Shown piece by piece: positions 5,106-7,482 of a stretch of 7,482 bases of DNA. Within the stretch, counting starts at the first letter, position 1. Each line of letters opens with the position of its first letter. Both the position numbers and the translations under genes were made by a program. The DNA is taken from assembly GCA_900769985.1 (NCBI GenBank), contig CAAGIS010000026.1, positions 1-7,482 on the forward strand, written 5' to 3'. Source of the DNA: Spirochaetia bacterium (GTDB lineage Bacteria; Spirochaetota; Spirochaetia; Treponematales; Treponemataceae). The notes under the pieces were generated by a model. That model searched no databases and was not told the origin of the DNA. It worked only from the letters and a program-made list of their open reading frames with translations.

Positions 5106-7482
5106 AATTCATTACTCTTACTTTATTCTCAATAAAAGTAATTTCATCTGCAGAAAGTCCATATTTCTTATACAGCTGCCTATCTATTTCTGAAACAGAT
5201 TTGCTCCAGTCGATGTCGCTGTTTGCGGTGAAGTCTTGGAGAGGAACAAAGCGATATGTTTTAGCGGTTGCGTCTTGGCTTGCTTTTGCAAGGCTGTGCA
5301 TAAACCTTGCAAATTTTGTCTTGAAATATCTGCAAATATTATTAGCAGCTGTTTCATCAAGATTCAAATTAATACCTAAAAGCAGATATGATTCAGTACA
5401 AACAGTATTTGGCTTTCCTACAACGGCATTTAAATTATCATCATTCAACTCTGTTCCAATGTTATTTGCCCGTGAAGTGAACACCTTCCAATTGTTTATC
5501 CATTCTTTATGCGCTGAAACTTGCTCGTTTTCGATATATCCAACACTCCAATTCTTTCCATAACAAAATACTGGTTTTTTAAGTCCGTCACTTGAATCTT
5601 TGAAATTGGAACTTTTTGCGAAAGTTGTATCCAATCCAAATGGTTTACGAGATGATACATACTCAGAGAAAGATTTTGACTTATTCTCAGAAAATATTTT
5701 TTTTATTATTTCAATCGCAACTGCACTTCGTATAAAAATCTCTGTTCCCTCTATCTTCATAGGGCGCATTATATCGCTTTCAATTCCTTTATCGTTGTGC
5801 GTGATAACCCTTGTAAGTTTTTTCGTATTGTCATAATTTTTATTTCTAAAGAAATAGCAAATTCCACCTCGATTATTTGTATCAGGAAAAAGAAGTTCTG
5901 GGTGTAAAAAATCATGAAGTTCTTGCAAATGAATATCATTCAGCATTTTGTTTCTGAATTCATCAAGATTTTTTCCACCAGCATACCATCGTGAGGGCAT
6001 TATGATTGATACAAGATGCGGGTCAACTTTTTCTGAAAAATCTACAAAATCATTATAAATTGGTCTTGCACTAGCTTGTGCACCACCATCCATCACCTGA
6101 TACGGTGGATTACCAATTATTGCATCAAAATTCATATCTTTAAGCTCCTTGAGGATTTCTTCATTTTTTGTTGTGTCTATCAAATCATAGGAAGTAAAAT
6201 CAGAATAAATGTGTTCTACAGGAAGACCTAAAAGTTTGTAAATCTTCCTTGTACATTCATAGGTTACGCTCGATGTCGGAATGCTGTACACATTCTTATT
6301 TATTTTTTCGCCATATTTCTGTAAAAGCGCATTTGCAAATTCCCCGGTCTTTGAGGCAATGTCAAGGAATTTGTCGCTTGCGCAAATGTCATCCGGCAGA
6401 TTGTTCACAAGTTCCATTGCGACATTATCCGGCGTTACTACTTCCGAAACAGAAAGGCGTGACATTTTCTTTAACGCTATTCCAATCTTATTCGGGCTTA
6501 TTTCTTTTCCAAGCTGGTTGATGTTTTGGATTTTATCTTCAAGATAAGAAAGAATCTGCGGATTGATTTTGTCACGGACAAGTTTTAATTCTTTTACGTT
6601 AATCTGAAGGTTCTTTCCAATGCGTTTTCCGTCTGTATCATTTTCGATATTGAAAATTATATCCGAAACGCTCTTTTCGTCATTTTCAGAAATAAAGGCA
6701 AAAAGCAAGAGTTTAAAATAATAGCCTTGCAGTTTGCTTGCCAATGCTTTTGCATCATCTTCTTCACTTTGGGCATTATCTTTTTTTTCAGGATTTTTAG
6801 TCCCTGAATCTCCAGCCGTTTGAGACTCTGGCGTATCAATATCATCGCCGTCGTTTTCTGAGCCGTAAGCTGACACATCAAACTTAATGCCTTTTGCCGT
6901 AACTTCCGGCTGCTTTTCGATTATTGAACGGATTGATTCATCTTCAAAAATCCGCTGGTCAATTTCTATATCGAAAGTTTCATCCATCATGCTCTTGTTG
7001 GCATTGTAATTGCGGATTGTATCAACAATATCCTGTGCTTCTACAATGCCCAGCTTTGAATGATTCATAAAAATAATTGGCGCAATTTCAAGCTCTCTTT
7101 TTAATTTTGCGCCCAGAACTTCATTTCCTCGTTCAGCCTTATTTATGTTTGCTATAAGAGACTTTTTGTGCTGCAATGTGTACATTCTGACAGGATCAAA
7201 ATCAACAAGAATAGTCTGTGGCTTCATGTCTTGCCTGATGATTTTGCCGTCCTCACTCTTTATAGTCTTAACATACTGACTTTGCAAACGGAAAATTGCC
7301 TGGTCATAGTCTTGAGGACTAGATGTATTCCGCAAGAAAATCATCGTATCCCACTCTTTGACAGTCGAGCCTGTAAGCATTTTTCCTACCGTCAAAGAAA
7401 TTGTCTTTTTCCCTTCTGATTCAAACTTTTCGATTTTTTCTTTGACACGGGCGGCATAATCAGGCTTATTCATTATTTTTTC
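5104..7482 (-). CDS. Single-chain restriction-modification enzyme, C-terminal part (helicase end + Eco57I-like adenine methyltransferase + specificity region)
   Basis: This is a partial gene: the frame stays open to the right edge, so the first visible Met (codon at 7471-7473) is probably internal. Counting from that Met, residues 25-66 look like the end of an SF2/type III-style helicase motor (TVGKMLTGST, WDT, then a motif VI-like DYDQAIFRLQSQ). Residues about 205-245 form an acidic, low-complexity linker. The methyltransferase follows: SEVVTPDNVA (343-352, motif X-like), FLDIASKTGEFA (369-380, a variant SAM-binding motif I) and IIGNPPYQ (452-459, the catalytic NPPY of N6-adenine methylases), then MPSRWYAGGKN (492-502). 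Residues from about 600 to the end are probably the target-recognition region; the ending DWSKSVSEIDRQLYKKYGL is typical of Eco57I-type enzymes as I recall the family. The expected role is cutting unmodified DNA and methylating host sites at the same target. No separate specificity gene is visible. The nuclease domain and the first helicase motifs should lie outside the window. Type ISP-like or type IIG-like labels both remain possible. Confidence 0.88.
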   Translation of the reverse strand, partial: EKIMNKPDYAARVKEKIEKFESEGKKTISLTVGKMLTGSTVKEWDTMIFLRNTSSPQDYDQAIFRLQSQYVKTIKSEDGKIIRQDMKPQTILVDFDPVRMYTLQHKKSLIANINKAERGNEVLGAKLKRELEIAPIIFMNHSKLGIVEAQDIVDTIRNYNANKSMMDETFDIEIDQRIFEDESIRSIIEKQPEVTAKGIKFDVSAYGSENDGDDIDTPESQTAGDSGTKNPEKKDNAQSEEDDAKALASKLQGYYFKLLLFAFISENDEKSVSDIIFNIENDTDGKRIGKNLQINVKELKLVRDKINPQILSYLEDKIQNINQLGKEISPNKIGIALKKMSRLSVSEVVTPDNVAMELVNNLPDDICASDKFLDIASKTGEFANALLQKYGEKINKNVYSIPTSSVTYECTRKIYKLLGLPVEHIYSDFTSYDLIDTTKNEEILKELKDMNFDAIIGNPPYQVMDGGAQASARPIYNDFVDFSEKVDPHLVSIIMPSRWYAGGKNLDEFRNKMLNDIHLQELHDFLHPELLFPDTNNRGGICYFFRNKNYDNTKKLTRVITHNDKGIESDIMRPMKIEGTEIFIRSAVAIEIIKKIFSENKSKSFSEYVSSRKPFGLDTTFAKSSNFKDSSDGLKKPVFCYGKNWSVGYIENEQVSAHKEWINNWKVFTSRANNIGTELNDDNLNAVVGKPNTVCTESYLLLGINLNLDETAANNICRYFKTKFARFMHSLAKASQDATAKTYRFVPLQDFTANSDIDWSKSVSEIDRQLYKKYGLSADEITFIENKVRVMN

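Noticed and set aside
5201..5563. Plus-strand 120-codon frame opposite the end of the restriction-modification gene
   Set aside because: It lies antisense to a well-supported coding frame, so it is a shadow. The same applies to the plus-strand frames at 552-800, 1337-1582, 1684-1932, 2920-3162, 5600-5836, 6249-6547 and 7168-7419.
7471..7473. ATG at 7473 as the true start of the restriction-modification protein
   Set aside because: The frame stays open to the right edge (Glu-Lys-Ile before the Met), and the visible protein starts inside a helicase motor, so the real start is outside the window.

Overview
The window reads as one minus-strand defence-type gene cluster from an AT-rich bacterium. 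Every recognisable gene runs from high to low coordinates, with Shine-Dalgarno sequences (AGGAG, GAGG, GGGAG) in front of nearly every start. No taxonomic marker gene is present. The gene set and composition would fit a host-associated Treponema or a Firmicutes/Bacteroidetes-like gut bacterium, but that is only an impression. No rRNA, tRNA, CRISPR array or complete insertion sequence was seen.

Layout in transcription order. (1) 7482-5104: the C-terminal part of a single-chain restriction-modification enzyme (end of a helicase motor, an acidic linker, an Eco57I-type N6-adenine methyltransferase with NPPY, and a specificity region); its N-terminus lies beyond the right edge. (2) 5090-3057: a fused AAA ATPase plus DUF4435/TOPRIM-like nuclease protein, the architecture of merged PARIS (AriA-AriB) anti-phage proteins. 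(3) 3055-2198, one base later: a protein with a TIR-like/nucleoside deoxyribosyltransferase-like N-terminal domain and an unrecognised beta-rich C-terminal domain. (4) 2176-860: an AlbA_2/Schlafen-type ATP-binding regulator with a C-terminal winged helix, cut by one in-frame TAG codon. (5) 863-519: the N-terminal DUF1016 domain of a YhcG-type protein whose nuclease domain is missing. (6) 519-1: a short GNAT-like fragment, then sequence with no gene I can recognise.

Genes 1-5 are spaced by 13 nt, 1 nt, 21 nt and a 4-nt ATGA overlap, so they are probably one transcript started beyond the right edge. The central pair (2 and 3) is visibly AT-richer (about 20-23% GC in sampled lines) than the flanking genes (about 37-42%). 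This suggests a two-gene cassette carried between a restriction-modification gene and its AlbA_2 neighbour. A reasonable model is layered immunity: the restriction enzyme cuts foreign DNA, and the AAA-DUF4435 protein, if it behaves like PARIS, responds when phage anti-restriction proteins appear. The TIR-like protein may be an extra effector or sensor. The two genes at the downstream end look broken and may be decaying.
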